Source: Jiangella ureilytica (GTDB lineage Bacteria; Actinomycetota; Actinomycetes; Jiangellales; Jiangellaceae). Taken from it: a stretch of DNA of 62,710 nt. Made by a program: the position numbers and the translations under genes. The stretch lies in the NCBI RefSeq assembly GCF_004348545.1, contig NZ_SMKL01000037.1, forward strand, positions 1-62,710. The letters run 5' to 3'. The notes beneath the pieces were generated by a model. The model was not told the DNA's origin. It saw only the letters and a program-made list of their open reading frames with translations, and searched no databases. Shown in pieces: positions 1 to 8,008 of this stretch; position 1 is the stretch's first letter; every line of letters starts with the position of its first letter.

Positions 1-1
1 C

Positions 2-109
2 ACCACCGAAGGCCTCACACCCCGCGACATCCGCCGCTGCCTCAAGCGCTACATCGCCCGCGAACTCCACCCCATCCTCACCGCAGACCTCGCCGCCTTG
101 ACCACATAG
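2..109 (+). pseudogene. IS110-type transposase, 3' end only
   Basis: An open frame runs in from the window edge and stops at TAG 107-109. Its last 35 residues contain RDIRRCLKRYIAREL, which resembles the C-terminal end of IS110-family transposases (a serine-containing C-terminal transposase domain precedes this in intact members). Whether the gene is intact or truncated cannot be told because the 5' part lies outside the window. It is followed directly by repeat DNA and no gene for about 670 bases. The family assignment rests on recall of this C-terminal pattern. Confidence 0.6.
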
Positions 110-150
110 GAGCGTCGTTCACCACCCAATTCCGTACTGCACCAGGTCTG

Positions 151-437
151 CAGGCATGGTGATGGTCAGGCCATCCTCGTGATGTGCATCACCACACGGC
201 TGGACGCGATTGCCCGCCCCACGTCGCCAGGCGTTCCCACCTCGCCAGGCGTGGTGATGGTCAGGCCATCCTCGTGGTGTGCATCACCACACGGCTGGAC
301 GCGATTGCCCGTCCCACGTCGCCAGGCGTTCCCACCTCGCCAGGCGTGGTGATGGTCAGGCCATCCTCGTGGTGTGCATCACCACACGGCTGGACGCGAT
401 TGCCCGTCCCACGTCACCAGGCGTTATCCCACCTCAC
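151..437. repeat. Tandem array, three copies of a 95-bp unit
   Basis: Units begin at 151, 246 and 341. Copies 1 and 2 differ at three positions. Copy 3 is 97 bp with small changes at its end. Each unit holds a perfect 9-bp inverted repeat, GTGGTGATG ... CATCACCAC. Apparent proteins read through the array are periodic repeats of the same peptide and are not credible genes. The array lies between the transposase end and the first convincing gene. A related hairpin (435-456) ends it. Confidence 0.9.
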
Positions 438-456
438 CAGGCATGCAGGCCTAGTG
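435..456. repeat. Dispersed 22-nt hairpin, copy A
   Basis: CACCAGGC-ATGCAG-GCCTAGTG forms an imperfect stem. It is 21/22 identical to the reverse complement of 52646-52667, about 52 kb away, and similar to 140-164. This makes it a dispersed small repeat and not a local terminator. Function unknown. Confidence 0.7.
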
Positions 457-659
457 AGGCAGGCGATCCCCTGCTGAACGTGATCAATCGGGGGCGGTGG
501 GAGACCGGCCACGACGGACCAACTGCCTGCGGGGATTGACGCTCGAACACCTGTTCGATAGTGTCGTCGCCATGGTCCTTCCGCCCATCACACCGGCGGC
601 CGGCTCCGGGCAGCAGCCGAGCCGCCACTCCAGGCCACCACCCTCCCCGGGGTGATCAG

Positions 660-705
660 CAGGGGCCGCCGCCGGGCTTCCCCGTCCGGTTGGCGGCGGC
701 CCCTG
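660..705. terminator. Strong GC-rich hairpin
   Basis: A perfect 14-bp stem (660-673 CAGGGGCCGCCGCC pairs with 692-705) encloses a 19-nt loop. There is no T-tract. It lies in a gene-free stretch before the DUF4229 gene. It could be a terminator for transcription from the transposase side or part of a decayed element. Confidence 0.4.
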
Positions 706-730
706 TCGATCGCCGGGTGCACGCCGGGGC

Positions 731-759
731 GCGTCACCGGGGCACTGCTCCGGTGACGC
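731..759. promoter_or_regulatory. Perfect palindrome upstream of the DUF4229 gene
   Basis: GCGTCACCGG (731-740) and CCGGTGACGC (750-759) are perfect reverse complements separated by 9 nt. The site ends 24 bases before the chosen ATG at 783. It may be an operator or an RNA hairpin in the leader. The rest of the 457-782 interval shows no gene. Confidence 0.35.
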
Positions 760-782
760 GGCGGCGTAGAATGCGTGGCGCT

Positions 783-1052
783 ATGGCTGTCGTTCGATAC
801 ACCGTCCTGCGCGCGCTGGTCTTCGCCGTCGTCGCCGCGCTGCTGTTCCTCGTCGGCTTCCGCGGGCTCCTGCTCGTGGTCGTGGCGTTGCTCGTCTCCG
901 GTCTGGCCAGCTACTTCGTGCTGCGTGGCAGCCGCGACCAGGTGTCCATCGCCTTCGACCGCCGGCTTCGGACCATCCGCGAGCGCACCCACGCCGAGGA
1001 CGCGTGGGACGACGAGCAGCGCGCCCGGGCCGACGGCCCGAAGGATGCCTGA
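783..1052 (+). CDS. DUF4229 family small membrane protein
   Basis: An 89-residue protein beginning MAVVRYTVLRALVFA. Two hydrophobic segments (about residues 9-28 and 30-46) are followed by a charged cytoplasmic tail with DRRLRTIRERTHAEDAW. This is the layout of DUF4229 proteins, which in actinobacteria often lie beside menaquinone genes, as here (menA starts 1.6 kb away on the other strand). The molecular role is unknown. ATG 771 is an alternative start 12 bases upstream; neither has a strong ribosome binding site. Longer in-frame extensions lack membrane or conserved features. Confidence 0.7.
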   Translation: MAVVRYTVLRALVFAVVAALLFLVGFRGLLLVVVALLVSGLASYFVLRGSRDQVSIAFDRRLRTIRERTHAEDAWDDEQRARADGPKDA

Positions 1053-1131
1053 CCTCGGTTGTCGCCCGGCCCGGTCCTGAGGCCAGGCCCGAACGGGCGT
1101 GCGATCCCCGTCCACTGGGTATGGCAGCGCC

Positions 1132-1362
1132 ATGACCGACGACCGGCGTACGAAACCCGGGGCCACGCCCGGCGAGGACCCGCGAGAGATCGACCGGGAG
1201 CGCCGCGGCGACGCCGCGCTCGAAGAGATGGACGGCTACGAGGGCGTCGTCCATCCCCAGCCCAGTACCGGCGAACTAGGTCTCAGCTCGGACGCCCCGG
1301 GCCGTGACCTGCATGAGCTCGACGATGACGTCGATGTTCCCAAGCTCCGAGACGAGAGCTGA
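1132..1362 (+). CDS. Small acidic hypothetical protein
   Basis: A 76-residue hydrophilic protein starting MTDDRRTKPGATPGEDPREID and ending ELDDDVDVPKLRDES. It has no membrane segment or cysteine and looks largely disordered. ATG 1132 lies a little downstream of the DUF4229 stop (gap 79 bases). I do not recognise a family. Third-position GC matches neighbouring genes, which is the main support for coding. Confidence 0.5.
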   Translation: MTDDRRTKPGATPGEDPREIDRERRGDAALEEMDGYEGVVHPQPSTGELGLSSDAPGRDLHELDDDVDVPKLRDES

Positions 1363-1467
1363 CCACGTCGCGAGAAAATCTTTGCGGGGCGCGTCATGAT
1401 CCGGCCGTCCCCCTGTCTTGTGGGTCAGATGGCACCGCGAGGTGCCGTCCTCACACAGGAGGTTCAC

Positions 1468-1641
1468 ATGATGACCGACGAATACGAGCGCCACGCCGAC
1501 GACACCAAGCAGGCCAAGCGAGGCCGGCACCGCGGCGAGACCATGTCGCTGCTGCAGGACCTGCGGGCCGTCATCGTCGCGCGCATCCCCACCGAGGACC
1601 GCGGCTTCACAGGCCCTCGTCGCGCCCGTCGGCACGCCTGA
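1468..1641 (+). CDS. Small hypothetical protein
   Basis: A 57-residue basic protein (MMTDEYERHADDTKQAKRG..., ending RRARRHA). The start is well supported by AGGAGG at 1457-1462, six bases before ATG 1468. Its middle, ETMSLLQDLRAVIVARIP, could form one amphipathic helix. No family recognised. The interval 1642-1770 that follows, before the convergent menA stop, shows nothing. Confidence 0.5.
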   Translation: MMTDEYERHADDTKQAKRGRHRGETMSLLQDLRAVIVARIPTEDRGFTGPRRARRHA

Positions 1642-1770
1642 GGTGCCGGCGGGAGAACCGTCCCGGCACATCCCCACCAGCACGCGGACGGCCGCAGCCA
1701 GCGGTCCCGCCCGACTCCGGGCCGGCAGCCAGCCGGTCCACGATCCCGGCCGGGCGCGTGGGCGAACCCC

Positions 1771-2646
1771 TCAGCCCACCGCCAGGCCGACGGTCAGCAA
1801 CACCGCGAACACCAGCTCGGTCAGACCGGTCCGCTTCAGCACGGGAATCAGGTCCCGGCCCGTCGCCCGCCGCACCACCGGCAGGGCGGTCACCACGGCC
1901 AGTGGGGCGCACAGCAGCGTGAGGGCGCCCCACGGCCGGCCGGTGACGGCGAGTCCCGCCACGATGAGGAACGGCGCCGCCACCAGCAGCACGTAGAGCA
2001 TCCGGCTGCGCTGCTCGCCGAGTGTCACCGCCAGCGTCCGCTTGCCGCTCACCGCGTCGGTGTGCAGGTCACGGATGTTGTTGACCAGCAGCAGCGCGCA
2101 CGCCAGGCAGCCGATCGCCACCGCCGCCACCACCGACGTCACCGTCAGCCGGTCGGCCTGCACGTACGTCGTCCCTGCGACGGCCACCAGCCCGAAGAAC
2201 ACGAACACCGAGATCTCGCCCAGCCCGCGGTAACCGTACGGGTTGCGTCCGCCGGTGTAGAACCAGGCCGCCAGGATCGCCAGCGCCCCGACGGCGAAGA
2301 GCCACCAGTGCCCCGACCACGCCACCAGCGCCGCGCCCGCCACGCCTGCCGCCGCGAAGCTCCCCAGCGCCGCCGTCTTCACCGCGGCCGGCCGCGCCGA
2401 CCCCGACCCGACCAGCCGGAACGGGCCGACCCGGTTCTCGTCGGTGCCGCGGATGCCGTCGGAGTAGTCGTTGGCGTAGTTCACGCCGACCTGCAGGGCC
2501 AGCGCCACGAGCAGCGCCAGCGCCGCCTTCCCGAGGTGTGCCGCGTCGGCGGCCGCAGCTGCCCCCGTCCCCACCAGCACCGGAGCGACGGCCGCCGGCA
2601 GCGTCTTCGGCCGGGCGCCCTCGGCCCACTGCCCGAACGTGGTCAT
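1771..2646 (-). CDS. menA: 1,4-dihydroxy-2-naphthoate polyprenyltransferase
   Basis: A 291-residue UbiA-superfamily membrane prenyltransferase that joins the polyprenyl chain to DHNA to give demethylmenaquinone. The two prenyl-diphosphate/Mg-binding motifs are visible: NDYSDGIRGTD (59-69) and NNIRDLHTD (189-197). About eight hydrophobic segments cover the rest, as expected for the family, and the length is typical. The ATG overlaps the menE stop as TGATG, so the two are translationally coupled. The lipid substrate may come from the polyprenyl synthase at 33.7 kb. Confidence 0.95.
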   Translation of the reverse strand: MTTFGQWAEGARPKTLPAAVAPVLVGTGAAAAADAAHLGKAALALLVALALQVGVNYANDYSDGIRGTDENRVGPFRLVGSGSARPAAVKTAALGSFAAAGVAGAALVAWSGHWWLFAVGALAILAAWFYTGGRNPYGYRGLGEISVFVFFGLVAVAGTTYVQADRLTVTSVVAAVAIGCLACALLLVNNIRDLHTDAVSGKRTLAVTLGEQRSRMLYVLLVAAPFLIVAGLAVTGRPWGALTLLCAPLAVVTALPVVRRATGRDLIPVLKRTGLTELVFAVLLTVGLAVG

Positions 2647-3854
2647 CAGGAGCCGGCCAGTCTCAGCCGGGCCGCCAGCGCGCGGCGGTCGGTCTTGCCT
2701 CCCGGCAGGGTGGGCAGCGCGTCGAGCACGTGGAGCTCCTTGGGGGCGTAGGCGACGGGGTGCCGCTCGCGCACATGGGCGCGGACGGAGTCGAGCGACG
2801 GCGGCCGAGCGGCATCGGCGGCGACGACGGCGACGACGACCCGCTCGCCCCACTCGGCATCGGGGACGGCGACGCTGAGCGCCTCGGCGACGTCCGGATG
2901 CGAGGCGACGGCCAGGTCGACGGTGGCCAGCGGGACGTTCTCGCCACCGGACACCGCGACGTCGTCGGCCCGGCCTCGCACGGTGAGTCGCCCATCGTCG
3001 TCCAGCTCGCCCAGGTCGGACGTGGTGAAGACGCTGTCGGCGAAGTCGCGCGCCAGGTCCGGGCGCAGGCGGTAGCCGTGCGCCAGCGTGGGACCGGCGA
3101 GCCGGATCCGCCCGTCGGCCGCCAGGGTGACCCGGACGCCGTCGAGCGGGACGCCGTCGTACACGCAGCCGCCGCAGGTCTCGGTCATGCCGTAGGTGGT
3201 GACGACCTCGACACCGGCCTTGCGGGCGCGGTCGAGCAGGGCGCCGTCGGCCGCGGCGCCGCCGACCAGGACGGCGTCGTAGCCGCTCAGCGCCGAGAGC
3301 GGGGCGCCGCCGGCCTCGAGCAGCGCGCTGAGCTGCCGCGGCACCAGCGCGGTGTAGCGCCGTCCGCCGCCGGCGAAGACCTGCACGCTGGCGGCCGCGA
3401 ACAGCTCCGGGTCGAACCCGCCCGTGAGGTCGACGGCGACCGGCTCCGTGCCGGCGACCACCGACCTGGCCAGCACCATGAGCCCGGCGATGTGCGTGGC
3501 CGGCAGCGCGAGCAGCCAGCGGCCGGGGCCGCCGAGGCGCTCGAGGGTCGCGGTGGCGGCGGCTTCGACGGCGGCGGCACTGAGCAGCGCCCCCTTCGGC
3601 CGCCCCGTCGACCCCGACGTCGGCACGATGAACGCGACGTCGTTCTCGAGCGGCTTGCGCGGGGCGAACTCGCGGAGGAGGTCGTCCCGGACCGCGGTGG
3701 GCGCCGTCGGCAGCGGCAGCAGCGCCGACCCGCCGGCCAGGGCGGCCGCCACCGCGGGCAGCAGCCGTGGGACGACCGCGGGGCGCAACGGCACCTCGAC
3801 CGTGGTCAGGGCGCGGCGGGCCGGAGATCCGGAGGGCGGGGTCTGCGTCTGCAT
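2646..3854 (-). CDS. menE: o-succinylbenzoate--CoA ligase
   Basis: A 402-residue member of the acyl-adenylate-forming (ANL) superfamily that activates OSB to OSB-CoA, the substrate of MenB. The phosphate-binding motif PTSGSTGRPKG is at 78-88. The aromatic/adenine-binding motif TYGMTET and the hinge GRADDVAVSGGENVP follow. The C-terminal catalytic lysine lies in GGKTDRR (K387). It is shorter than many ANL enzymes but normal for actinobacterial MenE. First gene of a menE-menA pair; the genes overlap by one base. Confidence 0.93.
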   Translation of the reverse strand: MQTQTPPSGSPARRALTTVEVPLRPAVVPRLLPAVAAALAGGSALLPLPTAPTAVRDDLLREFAPRKPLENDVAFIVPTSGSTGRPKGALLSAAAVEAAATATLERLGGPGRWLLALPATHIAGLMVLARSVVAGTEPVAVDLTGGFDPELFAAASVQVFAGGGRRYTALVPRQLSALLEAGGAPLSALSGYDAVLVGGAAADGALLDRARKAGVEVVTTYGMTETCGGCVYDGVPLDGVRVTLAADGRIRLAGPTLAHGYRLRPDLARDFADSVFTTSDLGELDDDGRLTVRGRADDVAVSGGENVPLATVDLAVASHPDVAEALSVAVPDAEWGERVVVAVVAADAARPPSLDSVRAHVRERHPVAYAPKELHVLDALPTLPGGKTDRRALAARLRLAGS

Positions 3855-4487
3855 CGCCCCTCCACCCTAGATGCCGGTCCGCGGCGGCCGGAGACGGCCT
3901 GGGCGGGGATGTCCGGGGTGGCCGGAAGACTGCCGCCACGTTCTGGCGCGACGTGAGTCGACACGCTGCGCAACGTTCGGCCACCGAACGTGGTCGGCAG
4001 GTACGACGCGCCGCTCCAGATCCGCGAGACCTGGAGCAGCTCACGACGAACTGCCGACAGGCCAGTCTGCCGAGAAACGTGAAGTTCAGCTCTGGCTCGC
4101 TGTTGCTCTTGCGGGACGAGGCACCGCCGAGGTAAATCTGCGAGATCCGTCGACTGATCACGACCATGGAGGGTCTTCGGCACCGCAGGCTCATTGCCTC
4201 GCGGGCAGTTCCAGTGGGGATGATCTCGGGCAACGTCGGGGTGTGCCGAAGCCTTGCTTCGCGCGCTCGGCCGGTTCTCGACGACCCGGTGACGCTTTCA
4301 ACGAGCACGTCACAGCTCCTACCCGAAACAGCTGCGAGGTCGTTCACCATGGGCTGACGAGCCGATGCGCGACCGCACGATCACGCGGCGGTGGCGTAGG
4401 CCCACGGTGGCGCCGCCGCATGTTCCGCTGCGCGGCCCTGGCACCACGTGCCAGCGGCCTGTTCGCCGCAGGCTGCGGCGTTTCACC
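3855..4487. other. Gene-poor stretch before the recombinase remnant
   Basis: About 630 bases with no convincing gene on either strand. Open frames here have no recognisable domain and poor codon bias. One perfect hairpin, ACGTTCGG-cca-CCGAACGT, lies near 3975-3993. Together with the recombinase remnant that follows, the stretch looks like decayed mobile DNA. Confidence 0.5.
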
Positions 4488-4607
4488 GTTCAGCGCGCGT
4501 TTGAGCACTCGACCGCCGCGACCCCACCGAACACCTACAGCCACCTGTGGGCTGACCGCCGAGGAACGTTGAGGAAGGGGCCGCCGCCCACACTCGGTAC
4601 GCCGTGA
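4488..4607 (+). pseudogene. Tyrosine recombinase (integrase), C-terminal remnant
   Basis: The frame reads VQRAFEHSTAATPPNTYSHLWADRR. It closely follows the C-terminal signature of phage/ICE tyrosine recombinases (VQ-x-x-LGH-x-x-x-x-T-x-x-TYSHLW), including the catalytic tyrosine of TYSHLW. The usual LGH is changed to FEH and TT to PP. Nothing upstream in this frame resembles the rest of a recombinase; the R-K-HxxR catalytic residues are absent. I read it as the fossil end of an integrated element beside the toxin-antitoxin pair. Confidence 0.65.
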
Positions 4608-4719
4608 GGCCGTCCGCAATCCCACGAATGTCGGCGGGGCGCGCCATACTGGCCGGTGAGGACTCCGTCCAGACGTGGCGCTAGTCTTCGACGACCGCCG
4701 AAGCCATTGGGAGGAGATG

Positions 4720-5364
4720 ATGGCGATCGACATCTACTCGACTCCGCTCCTCACCGCTCGCGAGGCGGCCCGCCATCTCCGCATGCCCGAAAGCACATTG
4801 GACAACTGGCTCGCTGCGTCAAAGTCCGGTGATCCGCTCGTTCACGCGGTTACTCCCGAACGACGGGGATGGCCCCGCGTGCCGTTCGTCGGCGTGATCG
4901 AGGCGTACGTCCTTCGTGCGCTGCGCGATCTCGGCATGCCTCTGGCGGATATCAGAAAGGCTGCGGAGATCGTACGCGCCGAGTTTGACGACCCATACGC
5001 GCTGGCGAGCAGACGGATCGCGACGGACGGTGTGGCTGTCTTTGTGCGGCTTGCAGACGACTCCTTGGTACATGCCCGCGACAGCCAAGGAGCGTTCCGT
5101 GAAGTGCTTGATGGCTGCCTCCGGTACATCGAGTGGTCTAGTGACGGCTCAGCGAAACGCCTGCGGCTGCCGCAGTATCCGAGCGAGGCCGACGTAGTCA
5201 TCGATCCACGATTCGGCTGGGGCGCGCCGGTCCTCGAGCGGAACAAGGTCAAGGTCGACGACCTCGTCGCGCTGTGGCGCGCCGGGGAATCCATCAAACA
5301 GGTAGCTGACGAGTACGACCTGACAGAGTCTGCTGTAGAGGATGTCCTCCGACTGGCGGCCTGA
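4720..5364 (+). CDS. VapB45-like antitoxin (N-terminal HTH, DUF433)
   Basis: A 214-residue protein. The N-terminus (LTAREAARHLRMPESTLDNWL) is a MerR-like helix-turn-helix. The C-terminal ~60 residues (VIDPRFGWGAPVLERNKVKVDDLVALWRAG..., ESIKQVADEYDLTESAVEDVLR) form a DUF433 domain. The size and layout match the long VapB45 antitoxin of M. tuberculosis. It would bind its own operator and neutralise the downstream toxin. GGGAGG at 4709-4714 favours ATG 4720 (ATG 4717 is adjacent). It overlaps the toxin gene by 23 bases. Confidence 0.75.
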   Translation: MAIDIYSTPLLTAREAARHLRMPESTLDNWLAASKSGDPLVHAVTPERRGWPRVPFVGVIEAYVLRALRDLGMPLADIRKAAEIVRAEFDDPYALASRRIATDGVAVFVRLADDSLVHARDSQGAFREVLDGCLRYIEWSSDGSAKRLRLPQYPSEADVVIDPRFGWGAPVLERNKVKVDDLVALWRAGESIKQVADEYDLTESAVEDVLRLAA

Positions 5365-5737
5365 GTTCTTCTTCGACCGGAGCCTGGGGAAGATCTCGGC
5401 GCGCAGGCTCCGGGATCAGGGATACGTGGTCCACCTGATCGCAGAGTTCTATCCAGACGACGCACAGACGATCGCTGACGAGGACTGGATCGCGGAAGGT
5501 TGTCGTCGCGGCTGGGTCCTGCTAACGAAGGACCGCCGGATCCGCTACCGAGCGCAGGAGTTGGCTGCCCTTGAGGGCGGCTTTCTCTTTTGCCTAGCTG
5601 ATGGCAACGCCAGCTTAGACACGATCTCGGACACATGGGCCGCCGCCATGCCTGCGATCGGTCGAGCCGTCCAGCGTGGGGCAACGGGCTTCTGGCATGT
5701 CTACGCCGATGGGACCATCAGGCGCATGTGGCCGTGA
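5342..5737 (+). CDS. VapC45-like PIN-domain toxin
   Basis: A 131-residue protein with the PIN-like layout of VapC45/DUF5615 toxins. Early acidic residue D12 (FFFDRSLG), central cluster DEDW (46-49) and TKDRR (D64) are candidate metal ligands of a ribonuclease site. The start lies inside the antitoxin gene, typical of coupled toxin-antitoxin expression. Codon use is unlike the neighbours: it carries a TTA leucine codon at 5615-5617, rare in GC-rich actinobacteria. That and the recombinase remnant upstream suggest horizontal acquisition. RNA target unknown. Confidence 0.72.
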   Translation: MSSDWRPEFFFDRSLGKISARRLRDQGYVVHLIAEFYPDDAQTIADEDWIAEGCRRGWVLLTKDRRIRYRAQELAALEGGFLFCLADGNASLDTISDTWAAAMPAIGRAVQRGATGFWHVYADGTIRRMWP

Positions 5738-5815
5738 TCCACCTCCGCAAGGACGCATCACGATGCGGACCGACTGTGCGCCTTACACCACTTCGATGCT
5801 GTGCAAACGCGGTGG

Positions 5816-6727
5816 TCAGTAGTACCAGGGGAAGGGCGACCAGTCCGGAGGGCGCTTCTCGAGAAAGGCGTCCCGGCCTTCGACCGCCTCGTCGGTCATG
5901 TAGGCCAGGCGCGTCGCCTCACCGGCGAAGACCTGCTGGCCGACCATGCCGTCGTCGACGGCGTTGAAGGCGAACTTGAGCATCCGCTGCGCCGTCGGGC
6001 TCTTGCCGTTGATCTTCGCCGCCCACTCCAGCGCGACCTCCTCCAGCCGCGCGTGCGGGACGACGGCGTTGACCATGCCCATGCGGTGCGCGTCGTCCGC
6101 CGAGTACTCGGACCCGAGGAAGAAGATCTCGCGCGCGAACTTCTGCCCGACCTGCCGGGCCAGGTATGCCGACCCGTAGCCGCCGTCGAACGAGCCGACG
6201 TCGGCGTCGGTCTGCTTGAAGCGGGCGTGCTCGGCGCTGGCCAGGGTGAGGTCGCAGACGACGTGCAGACTGTGCCCGCCGCCGGCCGCCCAACCCGGCA
6301 CCACCGCGATGACGACCTTCGGCATGAACCGGATCAGCCGCTGCACCTCGAGGATGTGCAGCCGGCCGGCCCGCGCGGGGTCGACGGACTCGGCGGTGTC
6401 GCCGCTGGCGTACCGGTAGCCCGACCGGCCGCGGATGCGCTGGTCACCGCCGGAGCAGAACGCCCAGCCGCCGTCCTTGGGCGACGGCCCGTTCCCGGTC
6501 AGCAGCACGCACCCGACGTCGGGGGTCATGCGGGCGTGATCGAGCGCCCGATACAACTCGTCGACGGTGTGCGGGCGGAACGCGTTGCGCACCTCGGGCC
6601 GGTCGAACGCGATGCGGACGGTGCCGCGGTCGCGCCCGTCGTCGACGTGGCGGTGGTAGGTGATGTCGGTGAGCTCGAAGCCCTCGACGGGGCGCCAGCG
6701 GGCCGGGTCGAACGGTGCGGTCGTCAC
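5816..6727 (-). CDS. menB: 1,4-dihydroxy-2-naphthoyl-CoA synthase
   Basis: A 303-residue crotonase-fold enzyme that cyclises OSB-CoA to DHNA-CoA. Visible family features are DRPEVRNAFRPHTVDEL, the oxyanion-hole stretch AFCSGGDQRIRG, the VVPGWAAGGGHSL segment and the C-terminal PPDWSPFPWYY ending typical of MenB. I chose GTG 6727 (VTTAPFDPARW). Upstream in-frame codons encode arginine-rich sequence without family similarity. A TAGCGT -10-like box ends seven bases before this GTG, suggesting leaderless translation. It is separated from menE-menA by the mobile-element stretch and vapBC. Confidence 0.93.
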   Translation of the reverse strand: MTTAPFDPARWRPVEGFELTDITYHRHVDDGRDRGTVRIAFDRPEVRNAFRPHTVDELYRALDHARMTPDVGCVLLTGNGPSPKDGGWAFCSGGDQRIRGRSGYRYASGDTAESVDPARAGRLHILEVQRLIRFMPKVVIAVVPGWAAGGGHSLHVVCDLTLASAEHARFKQTDADVGSFDGGYGSAYLARQVGQKFAREIFFLGSEYSADDAHRMGMVNAVVPHARLEEVALEWAAKINGKSPTAQRMLKFAFNAVDDGMVGQQVFAGEATRLAYMTDEAVEGRDAFLEKRPPDWSPFPWYY

Positions 6728-6779
6728 CCCGGTCACGCTAGCCGGTCGCGCTCGGCGCGTACGTGTCCGGGCGCTCGGA

Positions 6780-6798
6780 TAGCATCCGCATCGGATGC
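6780..6798. promoter_or_regulatory. Palindrome overlapping a -10 box in the menB/lipoprotein divergent gap
   Basis: GCATCCG-CAT-CGGATGC (6782-6798) is a perfect 7-bp inverted repeat. It overlaps TAGCAT (6780-6785), a plausible -10 element for the rightward lipoprotein gene. It could be an operator; the binding protein is unknown. Confidence 0.35.
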
Positions 6799-6846
6799 CG
6801 ACCTGGGTCACCGATCCCGGCGCGCCGAGACGTTCGGGGGGACGCA

Positions 6847-7911
6847 ATGCGCAGGCCCGGCACACGGTGGGTGCTCGCCGCCTTCATGGTGCTGTCATCG
6901 ATGACGGTGGCAGCGTGCGCGGGCAGTGACGGGGCGACGGAGGCCGCCGCGGCGACGCCGACCACGGACGTGCCGGCCGCACCCGACGGCACGGTTCCGC
7001 CGGCGGTGACGCGCAGCCGTGAGGCGGGCGTCGTGTTCGACTGGGTGCCGTTCGACGACGCGGAGAGCTACACCCGCACCGCTCTTCCGGAAGGCGCGGA
7101 GCCGATCGAGAATGAGCTCCCCGGCCGGGACGGTGCGACGATCCTGTCCCGCGGTCACGTCTTCGAACACGCCGACGGCGTCATCGGATACGAACTGATC
7201 GACGACTACGCCACCGGGGACGACTTCACCAAGCTGTCGGCGATGCTGGCCGCCAGCGTCGACGGGACCGTGCGGTCGATCGCGCCGGCCGACGTCACCC
7301 AGGCGGCCGCCGCCGACGGAGAGATCGTCTACGGCGACGACCACCTTATGCTGTTCCGCATCGTCGTGGTGAACACGGAGGGCGATCTGTGGAGCGGCTT
7401 CGTCGGCGGGCCGTCGGAGGACCGCGACCGGCTGGAGTCCGAATTCGCCCGGTTGACCCTCTCGCTGGACATGCGCGCCGCGGTCGACTGGGTCTTCGTC
7501 ACCGACGAGCCGAGCGGGGTCGTCGCGCCGTTCCGCTCCGCGATCGAGCCGCGGGAGCGGTTCGTCACCGCCGCCGACGGTTCCAGCGTGCCGGCCCGCG
7601 AGTACGCCGACTGGAACACCTCGTCCGGCGTCATCGTGATCGACGCCGGGGCCGACGCGTTCACTCACGAGGAGGCACTTGCCGCGCGGGCCGAGGACCT
7701 GGACGGTGAGGTCCAGTCTCCGGGGCCCAGCGATGTGGTCGGCCACGAGGCGGTCCAGGCCGAGATTCTCGACCGCGGCTGGATCTGGGTGCATCGCGTC
7801 GTCGTCCTGGACGAGCATGTCGTCGTGATCTACGCGGGCAACCTCGCGGAGAACGTGAGCCGGGCCCGGGAATGGGTCGAGATGGTGAGCGACGCGGCGA
7901 CGATCCCGTGA
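6847..7911 (+). CDS. Predicted lipoprotein of unknown function
   Basis: A 354-residue exported protein. MRRPGTRWVLAAFMVLSSMTVAAC is a lipoprotein signal peptide with a lipobox ending in Cys-24. An alanine/threonine/proline-rich linker of ~30 residues follows, then an unrecognised globular domain. ATG 6847 is preceded by GGGGGGA. The gene is divergent from menB, and the sortase-like gene follows on the same strand after ~100 bases. No catalytic motif is evident. A role at the outer face of the membrane is inferred only from the signal. Confidence 0.75.
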   Translation: MRRPGTRWVLAAFMVLSSMTVAACAGSDGATEAAAATPTTDVPAAPDGTVPPAVTRSREAGVVFDWVPFDDAESYTRTALPEGAEPIENELPGRDGATILSRGHVFEHADGVIGYELIDDYATGDDFTKLSAMLAASVDGTVRSIAPADVTQAAAADGEIVYGDDHLMLFRIVVVNTEGDLWSGFVGGPSEDRDRLESEFARLTLSLDMRAAVDWVFVTDEPSGVVAPFRSAIEPRERFVTAADGSSVPAREYADWNTSSGVIVIDAGADAFTHEEALAARAEDLDGEVQSPGPSDVVGHEAVQAEILDRGWIWVHRVVVLDEHVVVIYAGNLAENVSRAREWVEMVSDAATIP

Positions 7912-8008
7912 GATCGGATGGAACGAATGGGCGGGTTCGAGCGTCCAAATCTGCGTGGGTGCGCCGGGTAGGGGCCGACATGCGTCGGTGATCATGGAAA
8001 ATGGACGC

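Noticed and set aside
151-437. CRISPR array
   Set aside because: The whole 95-bp unit is repeated with no variable spacers and no cas genes nearby.
184-539. Small proteins read from the 95-bp repeats
   Set aside because: The peptides repeat exactly with the DNA period and lack start signals; they reflect the repeat and not coding selection.
3806-4183. 125-residue minus-strand frame upstream of menE
   Set aside because: No domain or codon bias, overlaps the menE start; considered non-coding.
1771-4350. Single 859-residue minus-strand frame
   Set aside because: Only its last 291 codons (menA) are convincing. The rest runs antisense-frame through menE and non-coding DNA, an effect of high GC.
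6728-6865. N-terminal extension of MenB from an upstream start
   Set aside because: The added 46 residues are arginine/cysteine-rich without family similarity, and a -10-like box sits just before GTG 6727.
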